Shown piece after piece: positions 32,573-44,565 of a DNA stretch of 64,000 nt (positions are counted from its first letter, which is position 1; every line of letters begins with the position of its first letter). The notes under the pieces are model-generated. The model ran no database searches, was not told the DNA's origin, and worked only from the letters and a program-made list of their open reading frames with translations. Source of the DNA: Symsagittifera roscoffensis (Eukaryota > Xenacoelomorpha > Acoela > Convolutidae); assembly GCF_963678635.1 (NCBI RefSeq), contig NC_087062.1, forward strand, positions 16,417,789-16,481,788, given 5' to 3'. The position numbers and the translations under genes are program-made.

Positions 32573-35155
32573 ATGGAAACCGAGACACGAATTCGTGCTT
32601 GCTCTACTGATTCAAGAAATGAAGATTTATCAATTTTGGACCAAATAAAACTTTCCGCTATTCGTCTTAGAGATGCAACCATCTCTCAAACAGGACAACG
32701 ACGTTGGTTTCTTCAAATTGCCTGGTTATTTATTTACATCGCACTTATAACTTGTCTTCTGTCGCAATGTGCCAAGTTAATTCAAACTTACTTAAACTAT
32801 CCAACTGATATTGACATCGAAATAATAACGAAACCTCAACTTGAGTTCCCAGCTGTGACCGTGTGCAACGAAAACCCGCTGAGGAAATCTAAAATCGGAA
32901 GAATCCGCGAGTATGAAGATTTGCAGCTCCTGGATAAATACGTAATGAGTTCGATTCAATCAATTGCAGAAGAAGCTTTTGAAGGAGAGCAACCGTTGTC
33001 GTGCGGAGAAAACTACCACAGATGCAATGGGAGCGGAACCTGCATACCTACTAAATGGGTCTGCAATGGCATCAGTAACTGTGCCGATAACAGTGACGAA
33101 AATCCGTTCTATTATAACTGCATAGATATACAACAAAGAAGAGCTGATAAAATAACTGACGAGCAAGGAATTTGCGCATGGCCTTATATTCAGTGCCCAG
33201 GTGAAACATACTGCTCGCCCCCATGCGCTCAGACCGAATGTCATAAAAAAGACAGCGGTTTTTCCGATACTAAGAATCTAAGCAGGTGTGAAGTGTGTGA
33301 ATCCGTACTGCGTGCTGACGAGACTTTTAAGGAGTTTACATCTAAGAATTACCCGAGCCATTATGAAGCGAATATGGACTGCAAATGGACCATACAATCC
33401 TCCAAAGAGTCTGAAGTGGTGTTGTCACTTGAAGATTTACAAATTGAAGGCACCATGGGTTCATGTGCAGATTACCTGGAGGTCTTTGATAGTAATTATA
33501 CAGAAACGGCGAAAAAACTCAAAGTAGGGCGTTTTGAAAGGATTTGTGGCAAAAAACGACCGCATATTTTGAACTTTGTATCAACGAACTCAGTCATCAC
33601 TGTACGGTTTCGCACCAATTCATTGCTGAATGAACGTGGATTCAAAATGGGTTACATCGCCATTCCAAAATCAGATGTCGGAAAAACGAAGAACTCAGAA
33701 AGAGAAGTTGAAAAGGAGCTTGGAAAAGCGAGAAGGCGCGATAAAACCGGTCGGAGACCCAAACGATCGGATCAAAGCTATGAGAATGCTGATTTGAAAG
33801 GCGAAGATAATGAACTTACACCCCCAGAACCAAAGAATCAGCATTCACCAACTGAAGAACCGCGTAACGAGAACTTTTATTATTGGGACGAAACAATCGA
33901 ATATCATGACACTGACACATATGCCTATTATATCAATCATGACACATACGAAAATTTTGTCGAGAAATTTGACCCAATTGATCAGTTTTACTCGGTCAAA
34001 CCGCACGATTTCTATGGTCTCTATAAAGCTTCGAAGCTCTCAGATTTTTCAGATTTCAGACTGGCAGTTCTGTTCTCAAAAAATGTCATTTTGTATAATG
34101 GACACCGGAAGCAAGATTTTATCGTCCAGTGTACTTATGATGGCAGAAAATGTGACGCAAACTTCTTCAAAACATTCCAGGAACCCTTTTACGGTAACTG
34201 CTTCAGTTTTAACTCTATAAGAGACCAAAACACTTCGAGGCCTTGGTTCATTCGATCCAGTAGCAAAACTGGCCAAGAGTTCGGCTTGAAACTGACCTTT
34301 TTTCTGGACACTGAGGAGTATTTGGGACTGCTTGCACCAACAGCGTCAGTTAGAGCTATCATTCACGACGCCAAAACGCGACCTTTAGTTCGGGCTCAAA
34401 GCTTCGCAGTTGGCGCCGGAGAAGCTACATTTATCTCTCTACGAATGAATGTAATTGAACGACAAGGAGGAAAATACAGCAACTGTGCTGATTATTGGCC
34501 CCAGTTTCTAAAACTGAATTCAGATTTTTCAAAGAAATGGCCTCAGTATGATGAAGATACTTGTTTTTACTTTTGTGTTATCAATACTATGACTATGCGA
34601 TGCAATTGTACAGACAGTTACGAGCAGGCATTCAGCGAAGATGATCATATTAACAACGCGTCGCAGACTTTCTGCAATTTGAAAGTAGAATCGGAAAGTC
34701 GGTGTCGAAAGAGTGTTTACGATGACTACCGAGATAATAATCTCAAGTGTGATTGTCCCCACGAATGTGAAACTATTAGTTTCGCTCAACGACAGTCCTC
34801 TGGACCTTGGCCCACAAAAGCATACGCCCCATACTTTGTTTCCAGAATGCTGGAATCTAAGTCGAAAAGGGTGATCAGATATACCAAGAAAATGTTGACA
34901 GAAAACCAAATTGATGAAGGCACTCTTCAACGTCAAATTCGAGAAAACTTTGCGAGACTCGAAGTTTTCTACGAAGCTCTGAATTTCCAGAAAATTTCTG
35001 AATCGAGTTCTTATGACGTCACAGCGTTGTTGAGTGATTTCGGTGGGAACCTGGGGCTGTGGCTCGGTTGGAGTGTATTAATTCTGTTCGAAATTCTCCA
35101 GTTTGTGTACGAATGCTTTGAAATAACAATCAAAGGAATGTTTTCATTCCGATAA
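32573..35155 (+). CDS. DEG/ENaC family ion channel with LDLa and CUB domains, single exon
   Basis: An 860-residue intronless frame. Residues 48-68 are TM1, followed by FPAVTVCNENPLR (92-104), the post-TM1 signature of the amiloride-sensitive sodium channel family. Residues 144-183 are an LDL receptor class A repeat (CIPTKWVCNGISNCADNSDE, with the calcium-binding acidic end). Residues 239-364 form a CUB domain. A highly charged linker (365-440) follows. The second half holds the usual cysteine-rich thumb and wrist region (e.g. DTCFYFCVINTMTMRCNC, CDCPHECETISF). TM2 is at 824-848 with a GWS selectivity filter (832-834) in the LGLWLGWS context. Typical ASICs are 500-600 residues; the excess is the LDLa-CUB insertion into the extracellular loop. 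Expected role: ligand- or proton-gated, or mechanosensitive, Na+ channel in the plasma membrane. No frame breaks; the ATG is the first in frame. Confidence 0.93.
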   Translation: METETRIRACSTDSRNEDLSILDQIKLSAIRLRDATISQTGQRRWFLQIAWLFIYIALITCLLSQCAKLIQTYLNYPTDIDIEIITKPQLEFPAVTVCNENPLRKSKIGRIREYEDLQLLDKYVMSSIQSIAEEAFEGEQPLSCGENYHRCNGSGTCIPTKWVCNGISNCADNSDENPFYYNCIDIQQRRADKITDEQGICAWPYIQCPGETYCSPPCAQTECHKKDSGFSDTKNLSRCEVCESVLRADETFKEFTSKNYPSHYEANMDCKWTIQSSKESEVVLSLEDLQIEGTMGSCADYLEVFDSNYTETAKKLKVGRFERICGKKRPHILNFVSTNSVITVRFRTNSLLNERGFKMGYIAIPKSDVGKTKNSEREVEKELGKARRRDKTGRRPKRSDQSYENADLKGEDNELTPPEPKNQHSPTEEPRNENFYYWDETIEYHDTDTYAYYINHDTYENFVEKFDPIDQFYSVKPHDFYGLYKASKLSDFSDFRLAVLFSKNVILYNGHRKQDFIVQCTYDGRKCDANFFKTFQEPFYGNCFSFNSIRDQNTSRPWFIRSSSKTGQEFGLKLTFFLDTEEYLGLLAPTASVRAIIHDAKTRPLVRAQSFAVGAGEATFISLRMNVIERQGGKYSNCADYWPQFLKLNSDFSKKWPQYDEDTCFYFCVINTMTMRCNCTDSYEQAFSEDDHINNASQTFCNLKVESESRCRKSVYDDYRDNNLKCDCPHECETISFAQRQSSGPWPTKAYAPYFVSRMLESKSKRVIRYTKKMLTENQIDEGTLQRQIRENFARLEVFYEALNFQKISESSSYDVTALLSDFGGNLGLWLGWSVLILFEILQFVYECFEITIKGMFSFR

Positions 35156-35206
35156 ATTATCAAGTTGTATTAAAAAATTTGTCAACAAATCACCATCATG
35201 CCCAAT

Positions 35207-35231
35207 TATGTGGCTGCCCTCCAACCACATA
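35207..35231 (+). promoter_or_regulatory. Hairpin in the 3' UTR of the channel gene
   Basis: TATGTGG (35207-35213) pairs perfectly with CCACATA (35225-35231) around an 11-base loop, 52 bases after the stop. It could be a regulatory stem-loop or chance. Confidence 0.35.
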
Positions 35232-35287
35232 GATTTTTATGCGAGGAAAAGTAGACTGCTTGCTGTTTGCCGATACAACCGAAAATC

Positions 35288-35293
35288 AATAAA
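35288..35293 (+). promoter_or_regulatory. Likely polyadenylation signal of the channel gene
   Basis: Consensus AATAAA 130 bases after the stop codon at 35153-35155. Confidence 0.5.
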
Positions 35294-35589
35294 AATTTGA
35301 AAAAAAAATGTTATGTTTTCTGCAGAATCAATTGTCCTTGGAATCGTTTGTTCTTTTTTAACTATGAATTAGGTTTTTTCTTTTCATTATATTTTCAATT
35401 CAGTAAGAATATTTATTGAAAGCTGAGTTTTTTTTACAAACGTTAGCTTTTTCATCATAAGTAGTTAGCTGCTGATATTTTTCATATTCTTCTTTCGACT
35501 CAAGCTATTAGAATCCTTACAGTTAAGGCATATCACAAAGCAAAGAGAAACCAGCTTTAATAAAGTGAATGTTTTCTAAGTACCACAAC

Positions 35590-35964
35590 CAGTAGCGGAT
35601 TTAGGGGGGGGACGCCTTCTTTCCCTCAGCGATTCGACCCCCTGACGACCCAAAGTGCCCCCCTTTGTACTATTTCGAGATATCCATTTTTGGCTGGCTG
35701 ACCTCAAAATTTTTCTAAAGACGCCAATCTATACAAATTTTGAGGAGGGAGCGCTCGCCGAAAAAACCCGATTTTTTGGTCAAAATTTTCCAAAAAGTGC
35801 CTAAAAACGCCTTTTTGGCCTTTTTTCAAAAAATTGCCTGCGGCGCAAAAAATTTGTCAAATTGGGGTCTTTATAATGTTTTGGAAGAAAAACAAGGTTC
35901 ATAATAATTTCAAAACTTTTTTGGGAATCGACCCAACCTCGATAAACTCCTAGATATGCGCCTG
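35590..35964. mobile_element. Non-autonomous hAT-like element
   Basis: It begins CAGTAGCGGATTTAGGGG and ends so that the reverse complement reads CAGGCGCATATCTAGGAG (12 of 18 matching). The flanking 8-mers accacaac and aactcaac agree at six positions, like an old 8-bp target duplication. No ORF. Similar 'CAG-GGCGGAT-TAGGGGG' ends are common in invertebrate hAT MITEs. Confidence 0.6.
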
Positions 35965-36009
35965 AACTCAACTAAAACTCGTAAGAGTTCGAGTATGCTT
36001 TCAAATTAA

Positions 36010-36282
36010 AGATAAAGGGTGCGTCCGCATCAAAGATTCGGCCCCCTGGCGACTAAAAATTTTCCTACTTTGGTACTATTTTCAGCCATCATTTTTCGGC
36101 TGACTAATCCTTAATTTTCTCTAAAGACGACTTTGGTGACAAAATATGTTATTTTTGAAGAGGGAACCCAAAACATCGTATTTTTTGTTGTGAAAATTTT
36201 TCAAAAATGCCTGAAATTGCTCTTTTTTGTCGTTTTTTTTTAAATAGCCTTTACGGAAAAAGAGTCTAAGGTTGTGGATTCA
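36010..36282. mobile_element. Partial second copy of the hAT-like element
   Basis: From gattcggccccctggcgac on, it follows the internal sequence of 35590-35964 (actatttt..gcca, ttttcggctgac, ttctctaaagacg, caaaaatgcctgaaa) with about 70% similarity by eye. Confidence 0.5.
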
Positions 36283-36287
36283 CTCAG

Positions 36288-36640
36288 ATTGTTCCGACCT
36301 TCGAAGAAAGAAATGGACTTTTTGTGCTCAGTTGCATTTTTCTCCACACAAGTTCCGACTTGTTAACAAACCTTTGACCAATAAAGATCAAATGGTTTAG
36401 TCGATTTAACTTTCTGCTGCATGCAAAATCTATTATGTTCTGTTTATGTTTTATCAAATTTGGAATCAATATATCATTTTAATATCATTTCCTACATCAA
36501 TTGTGGCAGGTGCGGGGACATGCTTAAGCAAAGTTTAAAAATATATATATTCCATTTTTCCGAAAACTTAAACATTTCTTTAAAAAAGCAAAGACCATAG
36601 ACTTTCGAGAAAGTTGGAACATCCAAGACTTCGCCCTGAT
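36288..36640. mobile_element. TGTTCCGAC-family MITE, copy 2
   Basis: It starts attgttccgaccttcgaag, includes tttttgtgctcagttg and ttgacc-aa, and ends gttggaacatccaagacttcgccctgatacgag, matching the ends of copies 1 and 3. Confidence 0.5.
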
Positions 36641-37250
36641 ACGAGCTGACTTGTTTTCTGTTATCGACATATCTAATATAAAAACAGGAAATCTAACGAT
36701 TTATGTTTTTGAGTGAGTCGAAATTGCCAAGTGTATTAGATTGAAAAAAAACTTCATTGATTGACTTTATAATTGCACTCAATTCATAACATGGCTTGTC
36801 TTTCATAAGAATTATCAGAAAAGCGGTATAATCATATTTTCCCCCTATTTGTGTGACCTTGATCAAAAACAATTTTGACTTCTGAAACAAAAGTAAAGTT
36901 ACTTAAACTTTGGCGGTTTAGAACAAAATTCTAAAGAACTAAAATACATTAACCTATTTATCAGCCTTTAAATTTTCGAGCAAAAATTTAAAAAAAGCTC
37001 AAATTTTCTAACTCAACGCGATTCCAAAAAAAAGCAATAAAAAATTTTTTCACTAATTAGTCTTAGCGCATAGCGCAGAGCGCTCTCGTTTGAATGCGCT
37101 GCTGCTCAACCTCAATTACTTAACCATAAATCCAAAAAAAGCTCCATTCTAGCAAAAAATTTAGCGATCACTGCGATCTGAGCAAGTAGAATCATAAACA
37201 CTACTAGTCTAATTACCTTCTATTGTTCCAACTTCCTTGTTAGTGGGTCC
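36641..37250. other. Stretch without a recognised gene
   Basis: AT-rich. A GC-rich hairpin-like word (agcgcatagcgcagagcgct) lies at 37066-37090. Confidence 0.4.
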
Positions 37251-40200
37251 AACGAAACCAACATTGTAACAACTACTTAACCAATGCATACGCCGCTGCA
37301 GTACCTTCGGGTAACTTGAGGAAGACATAAGGAGGCAAATAGCCAATTCGAGTAAAATCGATAACGGGCTTAATTTCGAGTAGGTAGTCTCTGTTTTCGA
37401 TCACCTCGATAAAATTGCAAAAAACTTGGCCGTTTTGTCCCTTCGAGAAGCACAAAAAAGATTCGACGTTCTTTCAAGCCTACGAAAGCGAAAATGCGAC
37501 ATAACAATCAAAATTCGGAAGTACGCAAATTTTTAGCAAACAAAGGTTCTAAGACTACAAGGCCGCAAAGCACGTCGGCAACAGCCAATTAAGCAGCAAA
37601 GAGCTCGAATACTAAAGAAAACTTAGCCAAAAGCGTCATCAGTACTACGGCTGCCGACTTTCCTACTTAAACGTCTACCTACGGTTAGAATAAAAGCGAC
37701 ATAGACGCTCCTCGACGCTACAGCTCCCCACCTCCAAAAGCAACCAAAGAAACTATAACTCAGTCTTGCTGTTATCACCACTTCAGCAACTGATTTCAGA
37801 CCAGTCTCACCTATTACAAAACTGGATACAATCAAATTTTGCGCACCTCTGTGATACAATTTCCCCCAACACCAGCATCTAATACCCAACAAGTTAATAC
37901 CCAACTCAAACATAACAGACGGAGTCCAAAGGTCTCCGATCAGTTTCACTCGCGAAAAGTCCTGTTACTAAAACTGATCAGTACGTTGCCAACTACTTCA
38001 GTGAGCAACATAGAGCAACATAGAATTAACGCGTAATCACGCCATCAACATCGCAACAACCTTGTTGACTGTCAACAAGGACGAAACAGCAATTACGCTA
38101 CCAACCATCCGACCCGTAGCAGCAAATGAGGTCTCAAAGGTTTCAACTTACTGGATATAAAACTGCAAAAGTTCGACGGCAACCCATTTGATTGATACAC
38201 CTAGTTCGAACTCTTTCAGACTGCAAATGAGGCCAACCCACGTTTGAGCCTTGATGAAAAAATAACCTTTTTCAATCACTATCTATTCATAAAGCTAAAT
38301 ATTTGACAGAAAATAATGGAACCAATTTCTTTGAGTCTAAACAGGCAATCTACTAGTCCGTTAATCGAATAAACCAAAGTAAGTCGTGTCAGCTTTCATT
38401 AGGAAATTATAAAAAATTAACCTATTGATAAAAAGAGAAACTTAGTGTTTTCCACTTATTTTTGTGGAAACTCATGCGCGTGTTCGAAATCAACAATCAC
38501 ACTGTTGACTTCAACTCCGACAATTTGACTCGAATTTTTTGCTCAAAGCTCTCAATGATTTTGCTGAAAAACTGAGAAGAACGCTTCGCGCTGGATAGCT
38601 TTGAGTATGCTTTAATCAAAACTTTTTGCTGTAACTAACTAATTACTCACTGCTAAGCGAACAACTGGAAATTTCAAAAAAATTTCAAACGAAGCAGGAC
38701 CAAATCGCCAAGCGACAAAGCAAAAACAATCCGACAACCAATCGAACCAATTTATTTCTATGTGTAGGCAAAACTACGACAGATCTCCTAGTGTGGCAAA
38801 AAAACAACAACTATTAAATTTCCCATATATAACCCACCGCACTGTTTTGCTATATTGGAGCATGCCCGATTTTCTTAAAACTTCCCGTGAATCAACGCAC
38901 AGAACTGGTCAAACAACATAAACTGCGTTCAAACTCCTTGTGTCAACACAAATTCAATTAATACACCCCGTGCAAGCGATGTTCCATCATCAACTGCGGA
39001 GAAAAAGACCATGATGGTCAACACATCAACAAAAAGCCCAATTCATAGGCTCAACCAAAATTCCAACCACATGCAGCCCGTCACTATCGTAAGCAAGACA
39101 ACATAATAAGCTACCGATCCAACCGACAAAAAGAGCAAAATCAAAATCAGTTGCAGTCCATGCCAGTAACCTTTTTCAACAACAGCATAATACTCTAAAA
39201 CTGCTCATACGTCCTCAGCAAACAGCTGAAGCACTTCAACAACAGTTCAACAACTATAACTTAGCGTACGACGCACAAAATGTCTTACTCTTTAGTTTAG
39301 TTGTTTATTGGGCACATAACGCTTTTAAACCTTCTTTGAATCTAAAGTCAGTCTTCTCAATTGAAGCTTTGAGATTTGACATCTTCGACGTATACAGCCT
39401 TAACAGTTTGTGCTCATCATTCACGTTCGAGATGCCAATTTAACTCATCAAGGTGACAGCACAGTGCAAACTGTATTATGCCTAGATGCGTTTAGGATTG
39501 TTGCCCAGTGCGATATCAGGAAGGAAAAGTCCTACAAGCACCAGCTACGCTGAGATGAACCTGCTAGCTTGGACATTTACTGGCCCTTTCAACCAGAAAT
39601 GGGTTGTGACTAATTAAATTTGCATCTTACTAACTCCATTGACACAGATTGCCGCTACGAAACAAATCTACCACTGACAAGCGAAGTGAAAGAAGCGCCT
39701 AACAACTACTTGGTATCATAAACTCAATTGCATTGAATATAAAAATGTTAAAAAAAGATCCAGCAACCGTGCAATTTAAGAAGATTTTGCTGATTACTTC
39801 AAGTCTCTTACTCTTCAAAACCCAAAGCCGGAATGATTTTTGTATTACCCAAAAAAAAACGGTGAGATATCCAAAGAAGCATGGGAAGCTAAATAGGGAG
39901 GCATTTCATTGAATTTTTGTCTTAAAAACTTTGATCAGACCTACTGAAAAACATGTTTGCGCTGCCATTAAGTTTTCGAGCAAAAACATGTGGCCATACC
40001 GAAAAAGTTTGAAGCCTTGCTTTTGCAAACAGGCCTTGAAGAGGAGAATCAAGTTGCAGTTCAAGAAAACCATTCCCTTGGCCTACAAAAATTGTATGAT
40101 GGAAAATTAAAACATAAGGCTTATCTGTGCTGCAAAACTTTCATCATTGATTGCGACTTTCAGCTTTATCAGAGAGCTTCTGATTACTGTCCAATCATGC

Positions 40201-42310
40201 CCAAAATTCAACAGCAGCTGTGCAAAAAAGTTTATATTGATGAGTCTATATTCATGCTTTTGGCACGACAAACGAGATTACAGGCTCTGCTACAGAAATA
40301 AAACTGCACCAAACACCGATTCAACGTAACCAAATTTGTATCTTACGTCATTGACATCATTTTTTCCTCTGACAGAGATGAAAAAATTGCAGATACTGCA
40401 ATTCCCTGTGACAAAATTAACAATAAGATATTCATGCAACCAACAATCAAACAGTCTTCTTTAGAGTGACAAGGGATTTCGGCTCACTAGTTGAAATAGC
40501 GCCGTTTGTCATGAAAGCTGAAAAGTTTTTTTTAAGCAAAACTCTCCAGCAATCGACAAATTAGTTTAGCAATGCAAGCAAAGCCTCTTGTGAAGCTACC
40601 GCGCAAATGAAACTCCTGTTCGCTCACTAATGGACCGAAAAAACAGCAATTTTGTCTTGGAGTTCAATCGCTCGGTAAACTGAAAACTTACTGCCCCAAC
40701 AGAGTTGGTGATATACATACGTTAAAAAACGCTAATCGACGGAAACTCATCCTTGGTAAACTCAAATCATCAGACTGCGCTACGCAGTAAATCGACTTGA
40801 AAGACGTCGCCAAGTTTTGATTAGACGCTCATATAACTCTTTTCATCAAAGAAACTAGTTGGTAGATCAACGAGACAATGTTATTAAGTAACGCTACGAT
40901 TCAGTTTATCGGTTATTGACAGTTTTGAGATTTGTTCTCAATAATTTTGCTTGCATTTAAGTTTTTATCGATATTTGTAGCTACCTTCACGAAACGGAAG
41001 CGTTCAGCTGCTATGGAATACGTGAGCAAAGCAAATTATTTTTTATATCAACAGTCCCATCGAGGTTCTCATGATGACACAACTACCATCAAATACGAAC
41101 CAGACAGCAAGTTGACAAGAAAAACAAACTACTACCTGTCCTCATGTTCTCGACTACGCTATTGTTCGTGGGCCAGGTTTACTAGGTATCTCAGTTTTAC
41201 CAGATGCAGAAAAACTAATAATCCATAGAGCAAGGAAGTTTTTCGTGCGCTTGCTGATCGAGAGCGCCCATTGCCCTTTTATGCATCAAGACACTGAACA
41301 CGTTGGCAACTGCTTGCATCAAAGTTGTTTCATTGTTGGGCTCCCAAAAACACTCAGACGGATGAAACATCCTTGCTTAAGCTGCAATAGGTTCCAAGGC
41401 AGAGCGTTTTTTTTTAAAATTAAGTTTGACCTACCTCCAACTCGTTTTGACGATCCAATTGATGATCCAATTCCCTTCAAAAAAACTAGGATGGGCCTCA
41501 TAGGGACACTTGACGTCATTACAAACAGTACAAAAAAGATATGCCTCTTCACGTGCCTCTCTACTTACGCTGTGCACATGGAACTGGTATTTTTTTCTAA
41601 AAGTAACTTCCTTAACGTTTCATTGCTAGAAGAGCTTCAACTAAGCTACTTCTATTTTTCTGATAACGATACTTACCTTACTTCGTCACTTCGTCAGTGC
41701 CCTTAAGTAGTTACGCTCAGAGCCAATTGACGACGACCTTGCACTGATACTCAACCACCTCTTATTGGGTCTTATATCCGTTTATGCTCCATCTAGGATA
41801 CATCTACTCGTAAACTGTCCGACAAATCCTGGAAAAGAGCAGTTATTATAAGTTACAGCTTCTGAGGCGTCTACTCTTTCATCAAAAAGCAATCCAAGGA
41901 ACCAGTCGAAAAAGATTTCCCTATTTGGATACTAGAGGAATTTACACTGCGACGCATCTGGTCACTGAATAATTGCTAGACGTGTTTTTCGGCTCTGATC
42001 GTATCGCGCGCTCTTGCAAACTCAAAATGCATTAGGTAAAATAAAATAACGCGACCGTTGATGAAACTTGCCCTCGGAACGCCAAAAAAGAGACTAAAGA
42101 CCACAAATTTTTTTTTAATTTAAACAAACTTCTCCAAAAAAAACGTGTTCAGTTCCCTCCCCCTTCTGTTCTAAAGCTTCCACTGAGGAGTCTTCCAGCT
42201 GATCGAGATCGACTGTTGCTATTCTGAGGCAAGTCTTTTCAGCAAACAAACATTCATATAATACACTCTTAGAGCCAGAAAAATGAAGAGTCTACATCTC
42301 GCTGCCCTTC
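37250..42310 (+). pseudogene. BEL/Pao-type LTR retrotransposon, heavily decayed
   Basis: Traces of gag and pol occur in the expected order but no frame is intact. At 38150-38300 LQKFDGNPFD and a following block ending LSLDEKITFFNHYL (two stops between) resemble the DUF1759-type gag domain. At 38880-39055 the paired zinc-finger region has CKRCSIINCGEKDHDGQH, typical of BEL/Pao. 39700-40900 holds RT/RNase H-like remnants (e.g. an open piece at 39990-40301). 41245-41706 covers the integrase start: PCLSCNRFQGR, LPPTRFDDPI, then a TLDVITN...KICLFTCLSTYAVHMELV block where BEL/Pao integrases have their first catalytic Asp. There are many stops and frameshifts. LTRs were not identified. Confidence 0.65.
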
Positions 42311-42967
42311 GTAACAATGTCTACAGTCTGTATTTCACTTCAGCCGGTGGGAAATCGAACAGAACACATTTCAATTGGTTCAACTGATATAACAAAACTT
42401 GCGGTTTTAAGTGCTAGTATTACAGAAAACAAAAATTTAAACAAGTTAGAATATTTTAGTTTTTCAGGCACAGAGTGTTTTGGCCCGAGCAAATTGCTAT
42501 CAAAATATCACGGTTAAACGAATAAACACTTAACCAAATAAAAAAATAAACTTAAGTTTTTCAAAATTGAAGTTATTAATGTCATCGTCGAAGTGAAGAT
42601 TTATCTGGTAGATAAAATTTGTCTAAAAATCGAAAACATCCAAGCGGTTTTCCTGAAAAACCAGAAAATTTTTTTTATATGTTCACTATCGATCCAATTA
42701 TGTCCGAATTTTCAGTGACAAAAATCAAAAATTATCAAAACTTCCTCCTCTATGACTATGACTGAAAGACGGAAGCTTTAACCTAATAAATGTTACATTA
42801 GCTGAGAACTATATGGCTATACGAACTACACAACTTCTAAGAAAACAGTTTCATGTTTTATTTGTAATACTAGATTAAGTGTTGTGGTGAAGAACAGCTT
42901 TGGATTTTTAAGCATTGTTTTCAGCTTGACACAACAAATTTCGGTCAAAACTGAGGATCTCATTAGC

Positions 42968-43090
42968 TATATCCCCCCTTTACTAAAAGGGGGGCATTTT
43001 CGTTACTAGGTATAAAATTCTCACATGCTTAACCGTTGATTTATTTCTGTATAGGGGATATTCGTTACAAGGTACCCGTGGGGGGATATA
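42968..43090. mobile_element. Short foldback with TATATCCCCC ends
   Basis: tatatcccccc at 42968 and ggggggatata ending at 43090 are inverted repeats. Inside, ggcattttcgttactaggta and ggatattcgttacaaggtac are similar direct words. About 123 bp, no coding. Confidence 0.6.
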
Positions 43091-43159
43091 ATTAAAGAGA
43101 TCCAAAAATGATGAACTTAAAAAACGAAAACGATTTGAATAAAAAAGTACCATATTCTT

Positions 43160-43545
43160 TTTGTTCCGACTTTCGATACGAAAGTAACGGAATATTTGTG
43201 CTCGGGGTGGGTTTTTTTTCTTCAGACAAATTTCGACTTTTTAACTAGCCATTTTTGACGGAATTTTTAAAATATCATTCAAAAGATATTGTTGTCCTGA
43301 GCTAAGATTTGAAAAGATATTTCACCTGTAATCATTTTTCGTGAAATTACGGGGTTTAAATACTGCCATTTTGGCCAATTTGGGACAATTAACGCGCGAT
43401 ATATTTATTTCGCGCTATTAAAATTTTCAGATTAAAAAAAAATTCATTTTATTTTATTACATTTAATTTTTTAATGTTCTTACGCATCCATAAAACCTTA
43501 AAAGGCAGTCGGAACATTCAGGGCTTCGCGAGCAGTCTTGTTTCT
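43160..43545. mobile_element. TGTTCCGAC-family MITE, copy 3
   Basis: It starts ttgttccgactttcga and ends agtcggaacattcagggcttcgcgagcag. The interior follows copy 1 closely (cgctat words, gacaaatttcgactttttaactagccatttttgac in two blocks). Confidence 0.65.
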
Positions 43546-44254
43546 ATTCATTCCAATGTTTAGATATTTTTTAGATTTGAAACAATTTCAAAAAGTGAAA
43601 AGCAACCGAGAATTATTCTTAAACTCTTATTTTTTCGGTTTTGTTCATTCCACTTGGAAATTGTATCAATCATCTCAAAACAGCTGAATTGTATTAGTTG
43701 AAACTTTTCTGCCAAGTGAGATTCAGAGTTTACATTAAAAGCAGAACCTCAAGAAGTTTGTAATTTAGGGTTTTAACAGAAAAAAAAACTTTTTTAAATA
43801 AAAAAAATGGTTCTCACTGGAAACGATTGCAACCAATCAGACACCAATATTTTGTTCCAATTTTCAAATTAGCAAAACGATTAGTTATTTAGGCTGCATA
43901 ATCAGAAAAAGCCAAGAAAACTTCACTGTAGCTGGAAGTTTTTTTTAAAAATGATAGATTGAACGCATCGCGAACGTTCGCGGTGCACTATTTTACCAGT
44001 TTCATCACAGTTAACTAAAGTATGCTTCGTTGCAGAAAAAAATCTAAAAAGCGCATCTGCTTTACAGAGTACTAAATTGAAAGATAAATTTTAAAGAGAG
44101 CAAAAGTCACGTCTGCTGTCTGCTGTCTGCTGTGAGGAGCCAAAGAACTTACGTATGCTCAGTACAGTACTCTGCATAAATTGCTAAAATCTGAAAATTA
44201 GAATAATTTTTTTTGGCTCTTTTTGCTTCAACCCCCCAAACCCCCCAAACCCAA

Positions 44255-44273
44255 CCCCCCCCCCCCCCCCCCC
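44255..44273. repeat. Poly-C tract (19 C)
   Basis: Homopolymer of 19 C preceded by two accccccaa words. Confidence 0.9.
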
Positions 44274-44565
44274 GCCGCCTGTGAATTTGTACACAAGTAA
44301 AATTTTTGCTTTTAATCTTCGATTGTTTTGAAAATTACATGCGGACTATTTAAAGGAAAAAGAGATCTATTTAATTATTTACCAACTTTTTTATTGCCAA
44401 TTTTATTTTGCTTTGGTGATTCTCCAACGGACAAAAATAAACGCAAACGTAATTTTTTTACACTTCAGAATGCCACTTTTTAAGGACTATTTTGAACAAT
44501 TGCACTGAGAATTGAAGTGAAAGTTTTACTTTGACTTTGCAAATGATGAACATCCGCACCTTAAA

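Noticed and set aside
33810-34220. 136-codon plus ORF inside the channel gene
   Set aside because: Alternative frame of a clearly coding exon.
37623-37949. 108-codon minus ORF
   Set aside because: Antisense to the gag part of the BEL/Pao fossil.
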